From positions 1 to 5,972 of the forward strand of contig DATIJV010000172.1 of NCBI GenBank assembly GCA_035478255.1: DNA of 5,972 bases, written 5' to 3'. The DNA is from DATIJJ01 sp035478255 (lineage in GTDB: Bacteria; Pseudomonadota; Gammaproteobacteria; DSM-16500). The position numbers and the translations under genes were made by a program. The notes under the pieces were generated by a model, which did not search any database, was not told the origin of the DNA, and saw only the letters and a program-made list of their open reading frames with translations. Below, piece by piece: positions 5,757 to 5,972 of the stretch; the first letter of the stretch is position 1, and every line of letters starts with the position of its first letter.

Positions 5757-5791
5757 GGTGGGCTACGGCGATGAAGCGGCCGTAGCCCACC
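5757..5791. repeat. GC-rich palindrome, 13-bp perfect stem with 9-base loop
   Basis: The arms GGTGGGCTACGGC (5757-5769) and GCCGTAGCCCACC (5779-5791) are perfect reverse complements around the loop GATGAAGCG. It is much more GC-rich than its surroundings and has the look of the TAGCCCACCCTACG-type dispersed intergenic repeats of bacteria. It is the first strong hairpin after the decarboxylase-GNAT stop. The nearest T-rich stretch starts about 18 bases further on (5809-5830), so it is a poor fit to an intrinsic terminator but could protect the mRNA 3' end. Confidence 0.65.
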
Positions 5792-5829
5792 CTACGGTCG
5801 CTATGGCGTTTTCGTGTTTTTTGTTTTTT

Positions 5830-5972
5830 TTACCTCCTTCCCCTATCCCCTTCCTCCAAACGAAAAGCGCGTTTAGAGGAAGGGGGACGCTCTAATTAAG
5901 CGCATCTGTATCGAAGAGTCCCCCTTCCTCCACATGCTTTTTGTGGAGGAAGGGGAAAGGGGAAGGAGGTCA
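5830..5972. repeat. MITE-like 143-bp element with long inverted ends and two hairpins
   Basis: The outer arms 5832-5858 and 5944-5970 are reverse complements at 26 of 27 positions (only 5845/5957 fail), and their outer flanks are T and A. Within, two alternative hairpins form. Hairpin A pairs 5847-5856 with 5876-5885, then five more pairs after one mismatch, loop 5863-5869. Hairpin B pairs 5921-5934 with 5942-5955, 14 perfect pairs with a 7-base loop. A third pairing joins 5876-5888 to 5918-5930 perfectly (13 bp). All arms are variations on CCCCTTCCTCC. No ORF is inside. It reaches the window edge, so its right boundary is unconfirmed. Confidence 0.65.

Noticed and set aside
5757..5830. Palindrome plus T-rich stretch considered as the terminator of the decarboxylase-GNAT gene
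   Set aside because: The T-rich stretch (5809-5830) begins about 18 bases after the stem ends and is interrupted, unlike a standard intrinsic terminator.
5830..5972. Repeated CCCCTTCCTCC arms considered as a CRISPR-like array
   Set aside because: The units are in inverted orientation, unevenly spaced and without constant-length spacers, and no cas gene is nearby.

Overview
The window comes from an AT-rich bacterium, most likely a gammaproteobacterium. MutY aligns closely, from memory, with the E. coli protein. The c-di-GMP proteins and the intergenic palindromes of the GTCATGCCAGC...GCTGGCATCCAG style also recall Legionellales/Coxiellaceae-type genomes. That placement is an inference from gene style; no taxonomic marker is present.

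Layout: (1) 1-818, minus strand: mutY, the adenine DNA glycosylase of the oxidised-guanine repair system. It runs off the left edge and lacks most of its C-terminal NUDIX-like domain. A near-consensus sigma70 promoter lies at 842-870. (2) 819-979: intergenic, with an 85-bp element with inverted ends that contains a perfect hairpin. (3) 980-3466, minus strand: a two-gene c-di-GMP operon. The upstream gene encodes a soluble GGDEF-EAL protein whose GGDEF domain is clearly degenerate and whose EAL domain carries Asp-to-His at a metal-ligand position. Twelve bases on is a six-helix membrane protein with a near-canonical GGDEL diguanylate cyclase domain. (4) A compact divergent promoter region around 3446-3584. 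(5) 3507-5702, plus strand: a 731-residue protein joining a PLP-dependent group II amino-acid decarboxylase (histidine/serine decarboxylase subgroup) to a GNAT N-acetyltransferase. A strong internal Shine-Dalgarno and in-frame ATG sit exactly at the domain junction. (6) 5703-5972: a gene-free block of mobile-looking repeats: a partial repeat copy, a solitary IS903-like terminal repeat, a 13-bp-stem palindrome and a 143-bp two-hairpin MITE-like element reaching the right edge.

How the genes may work together: the c-di-GMP pair looks like a membrane-anchored cyclase co-produced with a soluble partner that keeps c-di-GMP-binding features but has compromised active sites. The divergent fusion gene reads as a one-polypeptide, two-step pathway: an amino acid is decarboxylated to an amine, which the attached GNAT domain then N-acetylates. 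The substrate cannot be read from the sequence. Shared control between the two sides is suggested only by the short divergent spacer. The decarboxylase-GNAT fusion with its internal start is the most interesting item in the window.
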